From Streptomyces sp. NBC_00582 (GTDB taxonomy: Bacteria > Actinomycetota > Actinomycetes > Streptomycetales > Streptomycetaceae): a stretch of DNA of 64,000 bases. The notes below the pieces were generated by a model, which saw only the letters and a list, made by a program, of their open reading frames with translations, was not told the DNA's origin and made no database searches. Location of the stretch: the NCBI RefSeq assembly GCF_036345155.1, contig NZ_CP107772.1:5084001-5148000 (forward strand), read 5' to 3'. Both the position numbers and the translations under genes were made by a program. This document shows, in pieces, positions 52,452 through 61,392 of this stretch. How positions within the stretch are numbered: position 1 is the first letter of the stretch; the number at the start of each line of letters is the position of its first letter.

Positions 52452-53657
52452 CTAGACACGGCGGGCCGCCCGCAGGGCCGAAGGCCGCGGCAGCCCTCCG
52501 ACCCGCACCACACGCGTCCGCCGGCGCCCTGGTCGTCCCCCGGCGGCCTCGAATCCGTGGAACGCCGCCCAGCACACCCCCAGGACCAGGGCGAACACCG
52601 GCAGCCACAGCAGCCGGGCAGCGACCCAGTCCAGACCGTCGGGCGGGGTGTGCAGACCGGGCAGCCGGCCGGCCGCCAGGCCCGTCGCGGTGGTCGCCAT
52701 CATCGCCGTCTGATGCCACAGGAACACCGTCATCGCCGAGAGGTTCACCAGCGCGACCGCCGCCCACGCCGTCGGACGCGCCATGGCGCCGCGCAGCCGG
52801 TCCCGCAGCAGCAGGGCCAGCCCGCACTGGGCGAGACCGAAGGTGACGGCGGCCAGGGTCGGCGGGTTCAGGTTGGAGACCGCCGCGCCGGGCACGCCCA
52901 CCATCGACGCCGGGTAGCCGGCGAGGCCCACCAGGACCGCGGTCGTCACCGCACCGCCGACGAGCAGGGTCCAGCCCGCGCGCGGACGCTCCAGTTCGCC
53001 CCGGGTCCAGGCCGCGCCCAGGGTGTACGGCACCAGCCAGCCGGCCGCCAGGTTCACCCAGCCGAGCCACGGGGGACCGCCGAGGCCGAAGCACACCAGG
53101 TCCACATGGAGGACGACCGCGAGCGGCCACAGCGGGTTGAGCCGGGCCAGCAGCGGGGTCGCGGCCGTCAGCGCGGCGAACACCAGCAGGAACCACAGGG
53201 GGGACAGCGCCAGCTTCACCACGGTGTGCACGGTGACGAACGAGGCGCCGCCCAGCAGCAGACCCGCCGCGGCCACCGCCCACACCGCGAGGACGGCCGC
53301 CACCGGCCGGAACAGCCGGACCAGACGCGCCCGCAGCCAGGCCCCGTAGGTCGTGCCCCGCGCACGGGCCGAGGCGAGGCCACGGGTCGCCACATGACCG
53401 CCCACCATGAAGAACACCGCGAGCGTCTGGAACACCCAGGACACCGGTGCCAGCCAGGGCATGGTGCCGAGGGGGCTCGCCGCGCGCAGCGTGCCGCCGT
53501 CGGCGACCAGGGCGGTCACCAGCCAGTGGCCGAGGACCACACCGAGGATCGCGAAGGCGCGCAGCGCGTCCACGGCACGGTCCCGCCGCGGGGGCGTCGC
53601 CTCGTGGACACGGGCCGCGGCACGCCGTATGCCCGAGGGTGCGAGGATGTCAGTCAC
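52452..53657 (-). CDS. acyltransferase-3-family membrane protein
   Basis: The 401-residue protein has about ten membrane helices and the acyltransferase-3 start RAVDALRAFAILGVVLGHWLV, with the His of GHW as the usual active residue, and FFMVGGHVATRG. These enzymes O-acylate cell-wall or secreted glycans. The start is GTG 53657, overlapping the previous stop by eight bases. It sits in one operon with a DUF1023 hydrolase and kinase/regulator copy 2. Confidence 0.9.
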   Translation of the reverse strand: MTDILAPSGIRRAAARVHEATPPRRDRAVDALRAFAILGVVLGHWLVTALVADGGTLRAASPLGTMPWLAPVSWVFQTLAVFFMVGGHVATRGLASARARGTTYGAWLRARLVRLFRPVAAVLAVWAVAAAGLLLGGASFVTVHTVVKLALSPLWFLLVFAALTAATPLLARLNPLWPLAVVLHVDLVCFGLGGPPWLGWVNLAAGWLVPYTLGAAWTRGELERPRAGWTLLVGGAVTTAVLVGLAGYPASMVGVPGAAVSNLNPPTLAAVTFGLAQCGLALLLRDRLRGAMARPTAWAAVALVNLSAMTVFLWHQTAMMATTATGLAAGRLPGLHTPPDGLDWVAARLLWLPVFALVLGVCWAAFHGFEAAGGRPGRRRTRVVRVGGLPRPSALRAARRV

Positions 53658-54789
53658 GGGTCACCTCCGTCGTCTCGCCGAGCACGATCCGGGCGAGGTT
53701 GGCCAGGGAGGCCGAGCCCGGGGAGAAGTAGTCGCTGTGGCCGCCCCCGCCGGCGGCGAAGACACGGGCGCCGAAGGCCGGGGAGACCGGGTCGGTGCCG
53801 AAGCCGACCGTCGTGCCGAACAGGTCGGCGCTGACATGCGGGACGTTCGCCACCCAGTCGTCGGCGCCCCGGGCCGCCCAGATCCGCGCGCGGGTGTGCA
53901 GACCGGCCGCCGTGTCCGCGCCCGTGCCGGGGCTGCCGAGCAGGACGATGTCGTCCACGCCCAGGCGGGCAGCGGCGCGGCCGCACACGACCGAGCCGTA
54001 CGAGTGGCACAGCAGCGAGACGTGGGCAGCCGGGCCGGTGACGGAGCTCAGCTCGCGCAGGAACTCCCCGAGCCGCGGGGCCGCTTCCTCGGCGCGGGTC
54101 GGGGTCAGCACCGTGGTGCTCACCGTGCCCGGGGTGGTGTAGCCGAGCCAGGCCACCACCGCCGTACGGCTGCCCCCGCCGGTCTCCTGGGTGAGCCGCT
54201 GCTGTAGGGCCGACGCGCCCGCGCGGAAGCGGCCGTAGGTGTCCAGGGTGGTGTCGGAGCCCGGTACCAGGACCGCGATCCGGTCGGCGTGGGCGAGATC
54301 CCCGAACACCTCCGTGGCCCGCCCCTCGCCGCGGCCGTCGAAGGCGAGAAGCCTGCGGGAGGGGGCGGCCATGTCCCGGTCGGCCGCCGCGCGGTGGTGG
54401 TCGCCGTGAGCCGTGGCCATCCGGGACGCGAGCGCGGCGTTGGCCCGGTTCGCGGCGTACGCCTCGTCGAGCGTCGCCGCCGTCAGCGGGGCGAGGTGCG
54501 CCGGAGCGGGGGCGGGGACGGCGGGCCGGGCCGCGGCGGTGAGCGGGACGACCACGGCGGCGGTGACCAGCACAGCCGGCACCAGCCGCAACCGCCGCCG
54601 ACGCCGCCCCCGGGCCACTCCCCCGTCACGCCGAGCCGCGTCCCCCTCAGCACGCGGCCCCGCCACTCCGCCAACACGCCGTCCCGCGACTCCCTGTTCA
54701 CGCCGGAGCGCTCTTCCCGCCCGCCGAAGCCCACGGAATCCGCCCCCGTCGGTCACGGCCGCCCAGGCCTTCCCCACCCTCCCGCGCAT
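53650..54789 (-). CDS. DUF1023 alpha/beta-hydrolase, membrane-anchored or secreted
   Basis: The 379-residue protein has a long Arg-rich start, a hydrophobic helix (about 69-88) and a DUF1023 hydrolase domain with Ser263 in LLCHSYGS, an Asp region DDWVAN and a His near GGGGHSDYF. Such proteins are usually secreted esterases/lipases. The ATG 54789 has only a distant SD; a start further on is possible. It begins the operon with the acyltransferase and kinase/regulator copy 2. Confidence 0.82.
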   Translation of the reverse strand: MRGRVGKAWAAVTDGGGFRGLRRAGRALRREQGVAGRRVGGVAGPRAEGDAARRDGGVARGRRRRRLRLVPAVLVTAAVVVPLTAAARPAVPAPAPAHLAPLTAATLDEAYAANRANAALASRMATAHGDHHRAAADRDMAAPSRRLLAFDGRGEGRATEVFGDLAHADRIAVLVPGSDTTLDTYGRFRAGASALQQRLTQETGGGSRTAVVAWLGYTTPGTVSTTVLTPTRAEEAAPRLGEFLRELSSVTGPAAHVSLLCHSYGSVVCGRAAARLGVDDIVLLGSPGTGADTAAGLHTRARIWAARGADDWVANVPHVSADLFGTTVGFGTDPVSPAFGARVFAAGGGGHSDYFSPGSASLANLARIVLGETTEVTRD

Positions 54790-54897
54790 GTCCGATGCCC
54801 GCCCCTCCGCGCCCGTTGGCCCGTCATCGGGCCTTCCAGGACGGGAAGTTACGGATCGGCGCGCGTCGTTCGCGTCCCGCTGAGGAGCTGTCCTCCC

Positions 54898-54921
54898 GGG
54901 TAGCTCTCAGGTACTACGGGT
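54898..54921 (-). promoter_or_regulatory. 24-base shared motif, copy upstream of the DUF1023/acyltransferase operon
   Basis: On the plus strand it begins GGGTAGCTCTCA and ends GGTACTACGGGT, followed by ACGACGGGT. It matches the site at 50234-50257 at 20 of 24 bases, and lies 109 bases upstream of the first gene. Its repetition ahead of both paralogous units makes it the best operator candidate in this region. Confidence 0.6.
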
Positions 54922-54953
54922 ACGACGGGTACGCCTCAGGGCGGCCGGTGGCC

Positions 54954-55838
54954 TCACCAGGCGAGCTGCGCGATCTCCTCCGCCACCACCGCGCACGCGT
55001 CCGCCAGCGGATCGATCAGCGGGAAGTGGCCGACGTCCTCCAGCAGGGTCATCCCCACCACCTCCCCCGCCTTGGCCGCCGCGTCCGCGTACGCGTCGGC
55101 GACCGCCTGCGGCACGACCAGGTCCGTACGGCCCTGGACCAGGGTCGTCGCGATGCCCGTCGGCAGCAGCAGGGCGGGGTCGGCGTACGGCTGCCGCTCA
55201 GCGAACAGCTCCTCACCGCCGAGGAGTTGCCGCGAGGCGCCCCCGCACACGTCCAGCTTCTCCGCGACCGTGAAGTCAGCGATCGGGGCGAGGGCGACGA
55301 CCCCCCGCAGCGTGGCGGGCCCGGCGGTGCGCCAGGCGGCGTCGGCGGGCAGGACGTGCCGGGCGGCGGCCCACAGCGCGAGGTGGCCGCCCGCGGAATG
55401 GCCGGTGAGCACGGTCCGGCGGGGGTCGGCCTGCGGCAGCGACCGCCGGACGAGCGCGGGGAGCGCGTCGAGGGCCGCGGCGATGTCGTCGAACGTGTCG
55501 GGCCAGCGCCCCGCGACCGGGGGCGTACCGGCACCGGCCGCGCCGTCCGCGCCCCGCCGGTACTCCACGTTGGCGACGGCGAAGCCGCGTCGCGCCAGGA
55601 AGTCGGCGAACGGCGTGATGTGCCGCCGGTCGTACGGCGCCCGCCACGCACCCCCGTGCACCACCACGACCAGGGGCGCGGAGCCGCCCGGACCGACCTC
55701 GCTCTTCGGGGCGTAGAAGTCGATCACCTGGTCGGGGTGGTCGCCGTACGCGGCGGTGGCGTCGGGGTCGACGGGCGGATGCGAGAAGGCCGACTTCTCC
55801 TCGGCAACGGCCCGGGCAGCGACGACGTCGTCCGGCAT
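54954..55838 (-). CDS. kynurenine formamidase-like alpha/beta hydrolase
   Basis: The 294-residue protein has HGGAW (61-65), the oxyanion motif of eukaryote-type kynurenine formamidases, nucleophile Ser148 in GHSAGGH, Asp239 and His271 (VGHFP). It would hydrolyse N-formylkynurenine to kynurenine. Its position beside kynureninase and tryptophan dioxygenase supports this; a three-gene tryptophan-to-anthranilate set is known in S. coelicolor (SCO3644-3646). A hairpin separates it from kynU, so it likely has its own promoter. Confidence 0.85.
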   Translation of the reverse strand: MPDDVVAARAVAEEKSAFSHPPVDPDATAAYGDHPDQVIDFYAPKSEVGPGGSAPLVVVVHGGAWRAPYDRRHITPFADFLARRGFAVANVEYRRGADGAAGAGTPPVAGRWPDTFDDIAAALDALPALVRRSLPQADPRRTVLTGHSAGGHLALWAAARHVLPADAAWRTAGPATLRGVVALAPIADFTVAEKLDVCGGASRQLLGGEELFAERQPYADPALLLPTGIATTLVQGRTDLVVPQAVADAYADAAAKAGEVVGMTLLEDVGHFPLIDPLADACAVVAEEIAQLAW

Positions 55839-56041
55839 GCTCCAACCTCTCAGCGACGAAACGGTTTTGGACGGTGCGGGGTGGCGGACCAGGTGAGAAT
55901 TTCGGCCGTTGGCGGGGACGGTATCAGGCCCGTGACGTGCGCGGACACGCGGATGTCACGCTCGGTGAGGGTAAACGGTTCCGCATCCGCCGGTCCCCCG
56001 TTCCCCGAGCTGCCCACACCCTCATACGCAGCCATACGCAG

Positions 56042-56077
56042 CCGACCACCGGCAGCACTCAGCTCACCGGTGGTCGG
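56042..56077 (-). terminator. terminator after kynU
   Basis: CCGACCACCGG and CCGGTGGTCGG pair perfectly over 11 bases around a 14-base loop. It begins 19 bases after the kynU stop and makes a separate unit of the formamidase likely. Confidence 0.7.
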
Positions 56078-56095
56078 AACAGGGTTCGAGGCCGG

Positions 56096-57280
56096 TCAGC
56101 CCAGGATCTCCCCCAGGACCCGGGCCGCCCGCTCCACGTCGGCGAAGCCGACGTACAGCGGCGTGAACCCGAATCGCAGCACGTCAGGGTGGCGGAAGTC
56201 CCCGACGACCCCCCGCTCGATCAGCTTGCGCATGACCGCGCCGGCGTCCGGACAGCGCAGTGCCACCTGGCTGCCCCGCTCCTCGTGGCGCACCGGAGTC
56301 AGCGACTCCACGCGCCCCTCGGGGACGTACGCCGCGACGCACTGCAGGAAGAAGTCGGTCAGGGCGAGGGACTTGGCCCGGACCGCCTCGATCGAGACCC
56401 CCTCCCAGACGTCGAGGGCCGCTTCGAGGGCGAGCATGGACAGGATGTCGGGCGTGCCGACCCGGCCCCGAAGCGCACCGGTCGCCGGCTCGTAGGCGGC
56501 GCGCATCCCGAACGGCTCGGCGTGCGAGTTCCAGCCGGGCAGCGGGGAGTCGAAGCGGTCCTGGAGTTCGCCGCGCACATAGAGGTACGCCGGTGAACCG
56601 GGTCCGCCGTTCAGGTACTTGTAGGTGCAGCCGACCGCGAGGTCCACGCCGTGCTCGTCGAGGCCGACCGGCAGGGCGCCCGCGCTGTGGCACAGGTCCC
56701 AGACGGAGACCGCGCCCGCGTCCCGGACGGCGGCGGTGAGCACGGGCAGGTCGTGCAGCCGGCCGGTGCGGTAGTCGACGTGGTTGAGCAGGACGGCCGC
56801 CGTACGGTCCGACAGCGCGTCCGGCACCTGCGCCGGGGTCACCGGCCGCAGCGTCCGGCCGGTCATCCGGGCCGCCGACTCGGCGAGGTAGCCGTCCGTG
56901 GGGAAGGTCGTCGCGTCGACGAGGATCTCGTCGCGCCCCTCCCCCGCGATCCGCACCGCGCCCACCAGCGCCTTGAAGACGTTGACGCTGGTCGAGTCGC
57001 CCACGACGATCCGTCCGGCCGCCGCGCCCACCAGCGGGGCGATCCGGTCGCCGATCCGCTCGGGCGCGGTCCACCAGCCGCTCTCGTCCCAGGAGCGGAT
57101 GCGCAGCTCGCCCCACTGCCGTCGGACCACGTCCTCGAGACGTCCGGGGACGGAGACGGGCAGGGCGCCGAGCGAGTTGCCGTCGAGATAGACCACCTCG
57201 TCGAGGACGAACTCGGCGCGCTTGTCCGCCAGTTGGTCGCCGGAGTCCAGCTCCCGTGCCTTGAAGCCGAGGTCAGACAT
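56096..57280 (-). CDS. kynU: kynureninase
   Basis: The 394-residue PLP enzyme cleaves kynurenine to anthranilate and alanine. Lys221 in GCTYKYLNGGPG binds PLP; WDLCHSAG and NHVDYRTG are family marks, and LDGNSLGALP lies near the start. ATG 57280 overlaps the dioxygenase stop by eight bases, so the two are coupled. Length is slightly short but complete for bacterial kynureninases. Confidence 0.95.
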   Translation of the reverse strand: MSDLGFKARELDSGDQLADKRAEFVLDEVVYLDGNSLGALPVSVPGRLEDVVRRQWGELRIRSWDESGWWTAPERIGDRIAPLVGAAAGRIVVGDSTSVNVFKALVGAVRIAGEGRDEILVDATTFPTDGYLAESAARMTGRTLRPVTPAQVPDALSDRTAAVLLNHVDYRTGRLHDLPVLTAAVRDAGAVSVWDLCHSAGALPVGLDEHGVDLAVGCTYKYLNGGPGSPAYLYVRGELQDRFDSPLPGWNSHAEPFGMRAAYEPATGALRGRVGTPDILSMLALEAALDVWEGVSIEAVRAKSLALTDFFLQCVAAYVPEGRVESLTPVRHEERGSQVALRCPDAGAVMRKLIERGVVGDFRHPDVLRFGFTPLYVGFADVERAARVLGEILG

Positions 57281-58112
57281 ACGACCTCGCCGTCCACAGC
57301 TCGGGGAAGACGTTCTTCTGGGCGCGCTTCTCCAGCCAGGCCACCCCGGCCGAGCCGCCGGTGCCGCTCTTGGCGCCCATCGCACGCCGGGTCGCGACCA
57401 GATGGTCGTTGCGCCAGCGCCACACCAGCTCGGCGACGTCCGTCAACGCCTCGCCGAGACGGGCGAGTTCGTCGGCGTCGTCACCGGCGTACAGGGCGGT
57501 CCACACGGCCTCGACCTCCGCGGACGGCTCGTAGCGTTGCGAGACGTCACGCGTCAGGACGGCGTCCGGGACCGGGTGACCGCGCCGGGCCAGCAGCCGC
57601 AGCACCTCGTCGTACAGGCTGGGCTCGTGCAGCGCCTTCTCCAGCTCGGCGTGGACGCGGGGCGCGCCGCGGTGCGGGACCAGCATGGACGCGGACTTCT
57701 CGCCGAGCAGGAACTCCATGCGCCGGTACATCGCCGACTGGAAGCCGGAGCCCTCGCCGAGGGCGCCCCGGTAGGAGTTGAACTGGGCGGGCGTGAGCTG
57801 GCCGAGCGGCCGCCAGGAGGCGTTGAGCGCGTCCAGCTCCCGTACGGAACGCTTCAGCGCGTCGATCGCGACCTGCACGTCGTCCGCGCGCAGCGCGCGG
57901 GCCGCCGTCTCCCACTCGTGGACGATGACGGTGAACCACAGCTCCATGACCTGGGTCGTGACCAGGAAGACCATCTCTCCGGGATCGTCGGAGAGGGTGT
58001 GCTGGAGGTGGGTGAGAACGTCTGCCTTGACGTAGTCCTCGTACGGCGTGGTGCCGTCGAAGTCGAGATGCGGGGTCTCGGGCTCCTGCGATTCCTGAGC
58101 CTCGTGGGACAT
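57273..58112 (-). CDS. kynA: tryptophan 2,3-dioxygenase
   Basis: The 279-residue haem enzyme opens tryptophan to N-formylkynurenine. Marks include YEDYVKADVLTHLQH, QVMELWFTVIVHEWE, FNSYRGALGEGSGFQSAMYR and HRRAM-like AWRWRNDHLVATRRAMG near the haem ligand. ATG 58112 has AGGAG seven bases upstream; the longer open frame is spurious. It is first in the unit with kynU. Confidence 0.95.
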   Translation of the reverse strand: MSHEAQESQEPETPHLDFDGTTPYEDYVKADVLTHLQHTLSDDPGEMVFLVTTQVMELWFTVIVHEWETAARALRADDVQVAIDALKRSVRELDALNASWRPLGQLTPAQFNSYRGALGEGSGFQSAMYRRMEFLLGEKSASMLVPHRGAPRVHAELEKALHEPSLYDEVLRLLARRGHPVPDAVLTRDVSQRYEPSAEVEAVWTALYAGDDADELARLGEALTDVAELVWRWRNDHLVATRRAMGAKSGTGGSAGVAWLEKRAQKNVFPELWTARSYV

Positions 58113-58217
58113 CGCTGTCTCCTGTTGTACTCCGGGTAGCGGTCCGCCCCTGCCGATGCCGACACGGGGGCCCCGGTCCCCACCCGCATCTTCCGCATCG
58201 GGCGCCGATCCCGCAAG

Positions 58218-58242
58218 GCCCGCCCGCATCACGGACGGGCCC
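58218..58242 (-). terminator. terminator after the DUF3151 gene
   Basis: GGCCCGCCCG pairs with CGGACGGGCC (ten pairs including one wobble) around a five-base loop. It starts 17 bases after the DUF3151 stop. Confidence 0.6.
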
Positions 58243-58258
58243 ACGCACCGGGAGGTGA

Positions 58259-58675
58259 CTACTGGCCCAGGGTCTGGGCCGCCGTCGGGGAGGAGTCCTT
58301 CAGGAACTGGGAGCAGCGCTGGTACTCCTCCTGCTCGCCGATCGACTGCGCGGCGCGGGCGAGGGCGTGCAGGGCGCGCAGGAAGCCGCGGTTCGGCTCG
58401 TGCTCCCAGGGGACCGGGCCGTGGCCCTTCCAGCCGTTGCGCCGCAGGGCGTCCAGACCGCGGTGGTAGCCCGTACGGGCGTACGCGTACGACTCCACCA
58501 CACTGCCCCGCTCGAAGGCGTCGTCGGCGAGCTGGGCCCAGGCCAGCGAGGACGTCGGGTGCTTCGCGGCGACGTCGGCGGGCGCGGTGCCGCTCGCGAG
58601 GAGGTCGCGGGGCTCCGGGTCGTCGGGCAGATGGGTCGGGGGCGGGCCCCCGAGGAGGTTTTCGTGAAGGGACAT
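58259..58675 (-). CDS. DUF3151 protein
   Basis: The 138-residue protein starts MSLHENLLGGPPPTHLPDDP, the standard DUF3151 beginning, and is helix-rich with a TPR-like centre (AWAQLADDAFERGSVVESYAYARTGYHRGLDAL in pieces). Function unknown; it lies close to fba in many actinobacteria. An SD stands unusually near the ATG at 58675, so an upstream GTG cannot be excluded. Confidence 0.88.
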   Translation of the reverse strand: MSLHENLLGGPPPTHLPDDPEPRDLLASGTAPADVAAKHPTSSLAWAQLADDAFERGSVVESYAYARTGYHRGLDALRRNGWKGHGPVPWEHEPNRGFLRALHALARAAQSIGEQEEYQRCSQFLKDSSPTAAQTLGQ

Positions 58676-58689
58676 GCCTCCAGTCTCGC

Positions 58690-60159
58690 TCACCCGAGCT
58701 CGCGGGGTGCCCGCCTCTCCCCCTCCAGCGGCGGAGCCGTCACACAGCAGTGGGTCCGGCATTCCGGATGGTCGCAGTCCGGCGGGGGCCGGCGGACCAG
58801 GGTGAAGGCGAGGGCCGAGCCCGCGACCAGGACGGCCGCGCACCACAGCATCGCGCGCCGGAACGGCCCCTCGAAGGCCTCCGCCGAGCGGTAGGACTCC
58901 GGGCCCATGCCGGTCAGCAGGGGCAGGGCGGCGACCGCGATGAGCCCGGCCGCCCGGGCCGCCGCGTTGTTGATGCCGCTGGCCAGCCCGGCCCGGGCCA
59001 CGTCCACCGAGGCCAGGACGGTCGCGGTCAGCGGCGCGACCAGGGCGACCAGGCCGACCCCGAGCACCAGGACGGCGGGCAGGACGTCGGCGACGTACGA
59101 GGCGTCCTCGCCGACCCGCAGCATCAGCAGCATCCCCGCCGCGCACAGCAGCGGCCCCGCCGTGAGCGGGATGCGCGGCCCGATCCGCTCCCCGAGCTCA
59201 CCGGAGCGCGAGGAGAGCAGCAGCATCAGCACGGTCGTCGGCAGCAGGGCCGTACCGGCGCCGAGCGCGGAGTACCCGGCGACCACCTGGAGCTGGACCA
59301 CGGAGAGGAAGAAGAAGCCGCCGAGGGCCGCGTACACGCACAGGGTGACCAGGTTGACGGCCGTGAACTGGCGGGAGGCGAAGATGTCCGGCGGCATCAT
59401 CGGATCGGGCCGGCGCCGCTCCACCACCACGAAGGCCACCCCGGCCGCGATCCCCGCGACGGCCGCCGCGACCACGAGGAACGAGCCCTCGTCCGCCTCG
59501 ATCAGCGCGTACGTGACCAGGCCCAGCGCGAGGGCGCCCAGGGCCGCCCCGAGGACGTCGAACCGTCCGTGGGCGAGCGTGTCCCGGGACTCGGGGACGT
59601 GCCGCAGCGCCACCGGGACGCACACCACCGCCAGCGGCACGTTCAGCAGGAACACCCAGCGCCAGCCCGGCCCGTCCACCAGCCAGCCGCCGACGAAGGG
59701 CCCCACGGCCGCCCCGATGCCCCCGAAACCGGACCACAGGCCGACGGCCCGGCCCCGGTCGTCGTGGTGGAAGGAGGCCTGGATCAGGGCGAGCGAGCCG
59801 GGGGTCAGCAGGGCGCCCCCGATCCCCTGCAGGGCACGGGCCGCGACCAGCACGCCCGCGTTCGGCGCGAGCCCGCACAGCAGGGAGGCGGTGGCGAACC
59901 ACACCACGCCCACCACGAACACCTTCCGGCGCCCGTAGCGGTCCCCGAGGGAGCCGCCCAGCAGGATCAGACCGGCCAGCGTCAGCATGTACGCGTTGAC
60001 GGTCCACTGGAGCGCGGCGAGATCGGCGTCCAGGTCCTCCCCGATGCGGGGCAGGGCCACGTTGACGACGGTCGAGTCCAGCAGGGCCATGCTGGATCCG
60101 AGGACCGTGGTGAACACGATCCACTTGCCCTGGGGGGAGGCCAACCGGACATCGGGCAT
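58690..60159 (-). CDS. MFS exporter (DHA2, drug resistance type)
   Basis: The 489-residue protein has about 14 membrane helices and the DHA2 motifs LLDSTVVNVALPRI, GGSLGDRYGRRKVF and the antiporter motif C-like GPFVGGWLVD. A His/Cys-rich tail (CDHPECRTHCC) follows the last helix and could bind metal. ATG 60159 lies between a TATACC-like -10 and no SD, so it may be leaderless. Substrate unknown. Confidence 0.9.
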   Translation of the reverse strand: MPDVRLASPQGKWIVFTTVLGSSMALLDSTVVNVALPRIGEDLDADLAALQWTVNAYMLTLAGLILLGGSLGDRYGRRKVFVVGVVWFATASLLCGLAPNAGVLVAARALQGIGGALLTPGSLALIQASFHHDDRGRAVGLWSGFGGIGAAVGPFVGGWLVDGPGWRWVFLLNVPLAVVCVPVALRHVPESRDTLAHGRFDVLGAALGALALGLVTYALIEADEGSFLVVAAAVAGIAAGVAFVVVERRRPDPMMPPDIFASRQFTAVNLVTLCVYAALGGFFFLSVVQLQVVAGYSALGAGTALLPTTVLMLLLSSRSGELGERIGPRIPLTAGPLLCAAGMLLMLRVGEDASYVADVLPAVLVLGVGLVALVAPLTATVLASVDVARAGLASGINNAAARAAGLIAVAALPLLTGMGPESYRSAEAFEGPFRRAMLWCAAVLVAGSALAFTLVRRPPPDCDHPECRTHCCVTAPPLEGERRAPRELG

Positions 60160-60175
60160 GCCCCCAGGTATACAG

Positions 60176-60203
60176 CGAGCCCGGCGCCGTGGCACCGGGC
60201 TCG
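60176..60203 (-). terminator. terminator after fba
   Basis: CGAGCCCGG and CCGGGCTCG pair perfectly over nine bases around a ten-base loop. It starts 16 bases after the fba stop, just before the MFS gene. Confidence 0.7.
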
Positions 60204-60218
60204 ACCGCGTACGCCGGG

Positions 60219-61241
60219 TTACTTGATCTTCTGGCCCGCCGAGCGCAGGTTCTGGGTGGCCTCGACGACCCGCGCGGCCATGCTGGCCTCGGCGAGCTTG
60301 CCCCAGGTCCGCGGGTCGTAGGTCTTCTTGTCGCCGACCTCGCCGTCGACCTTCAGGACGCCGTCGTAGTTCTTGAACATGTGGGCGGCCACGGGACGCG
60401 TGAAGGCGTACTGGGTGTCCGTGTCGATGTTCATCTTGACGACGCCGTTCTCCAGCGCGGTCGCGATCTCCTGCTCGGTGGAGCCGGAGCCGCCGTGGAA
60501 GACGAAGTCGAACGGGGACTGCTTGCCGAACTTGGCGGCGACGCCGTCGTTCAGCTCCTTCAGCAGCTCGGGACGGAGGACGACGTTGCCCGGCTTGTAC
60601 ACGCCGTGGACGTTGCCGAAGGACGCGGCCAGCAGGTAGCGGCCCTTCTCGCCCAGGCCGAGCGCCTCGACGGTGCGGATCGCGTCCTCGACCGTGGTGT
60701 ACAGCGAGTCGTTGATCTCGTGGGAGACACCGTCCTCCTCGCCGCCGGTCGGGGTGATCTCCACCTCGAGGATGATCTTCGCGGCGGCGGCGCGGGCCAG
60801 CAGCTCCTGCGCGATCGCGAGGTTGTCGGCGAGGGTCTCGGCGGAGCCGTCCCACATGTGCGACTGGAACAGCGGGTTGCGGCCGGCCTTCACACGCTCC
60901 TCGGAGACCGCGAGCAGCGGACGTACGTACCCGTCGAGCTTGTCCTTCGGGCAGTGGTCGGTGTGCAGGGCGACGGTGACCGGGTACTTCTCGGCGACGA
61001 TGTGCGCGAACTCGGCGAGGGCCACGGAGCCCGTCACCATGTCCTTGCTGTACTGGCCGCCCAGGAACTCGGCGCCACCCGTGGAGATCTGGACGATGCC
61101 GTCGCTCTCCGCCTCGGCGAAGCCGCGCAGCGCCGCGTGCAGGGTCTGGGTCGAGGTGACGTTGATGGCCGGGTAGGCGAACTTGCCTGCCTTCGCCCGG
61201 TCGAGCATCTCGTTGTAGACCTCGGGGGTTGCGATGGGCAT
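60219..61241 (-). CDS. fba: class II fructose-bisphosphate aldolase
   Basis: The 340-residue zinc enzyme splits fructose 1,6-bisphosphate in glycolysis and works in reverse in gluconeogenesis. His93, Asp95 and His96 lie in HTDHCPK; further metal/substrate motifs are GNVHG and FHGGSGS, followed by NIDTDTQ. AAGGAG lies seven bases before ATG 61241. It is ended by a hairpin and preceded by a 151-base gap with its own promoter likely. Confidence 0.96.
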   Translation of the reverse strand: MPIATPEVYNEMLDRAKAGKFAYPAINVTSTQTLHAALRGFAEAESDGIVQISTGGAEFLGGQYSKDMVTGSVALAEFAHIVAEKYPVTVALHTDHCPKDKLDGYVRPLLAVSEERVKAGRNPLFQSHMWDGSAETLADNLAIAQELLARAAAAKIILEVEITPTGGEEDGVSHEINDSLYTTVEDAIRTVEALGLGEKGRYLLAASFGNVHGVYKPGNVVLRPELLKELNDGVAAKFGKQSPFDFVFHGGSGSTEQEIATALENGVVKMNIDTDTQYAFTRPVAAHMFKNYDGVLKVDGEVGDKKTYDPRTWGKLAEASMAARVVEATQNLRSAGQKIK

Positions 61242-61392
61242 CTGTCCGCTCCTTGGTATGTGCGGGTTGGCGATGTGCGTACACGCGTACGCGCAGTACT
61301 TACGGCCCTGACCTGGACCTTGGGTGCGACGTCATCGTCGTCCCCATCTTTCCAGAGATGCGCGGATGGTCCATGCCTGGTCCACGCGCTGG

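Noticed and set aside
58690..61284. 864-residue minus-strand frame covering fba and the MFS gene
   Set aside because: The first part is an out-of-frame reading of fba; the MFS protein starts at 60159.
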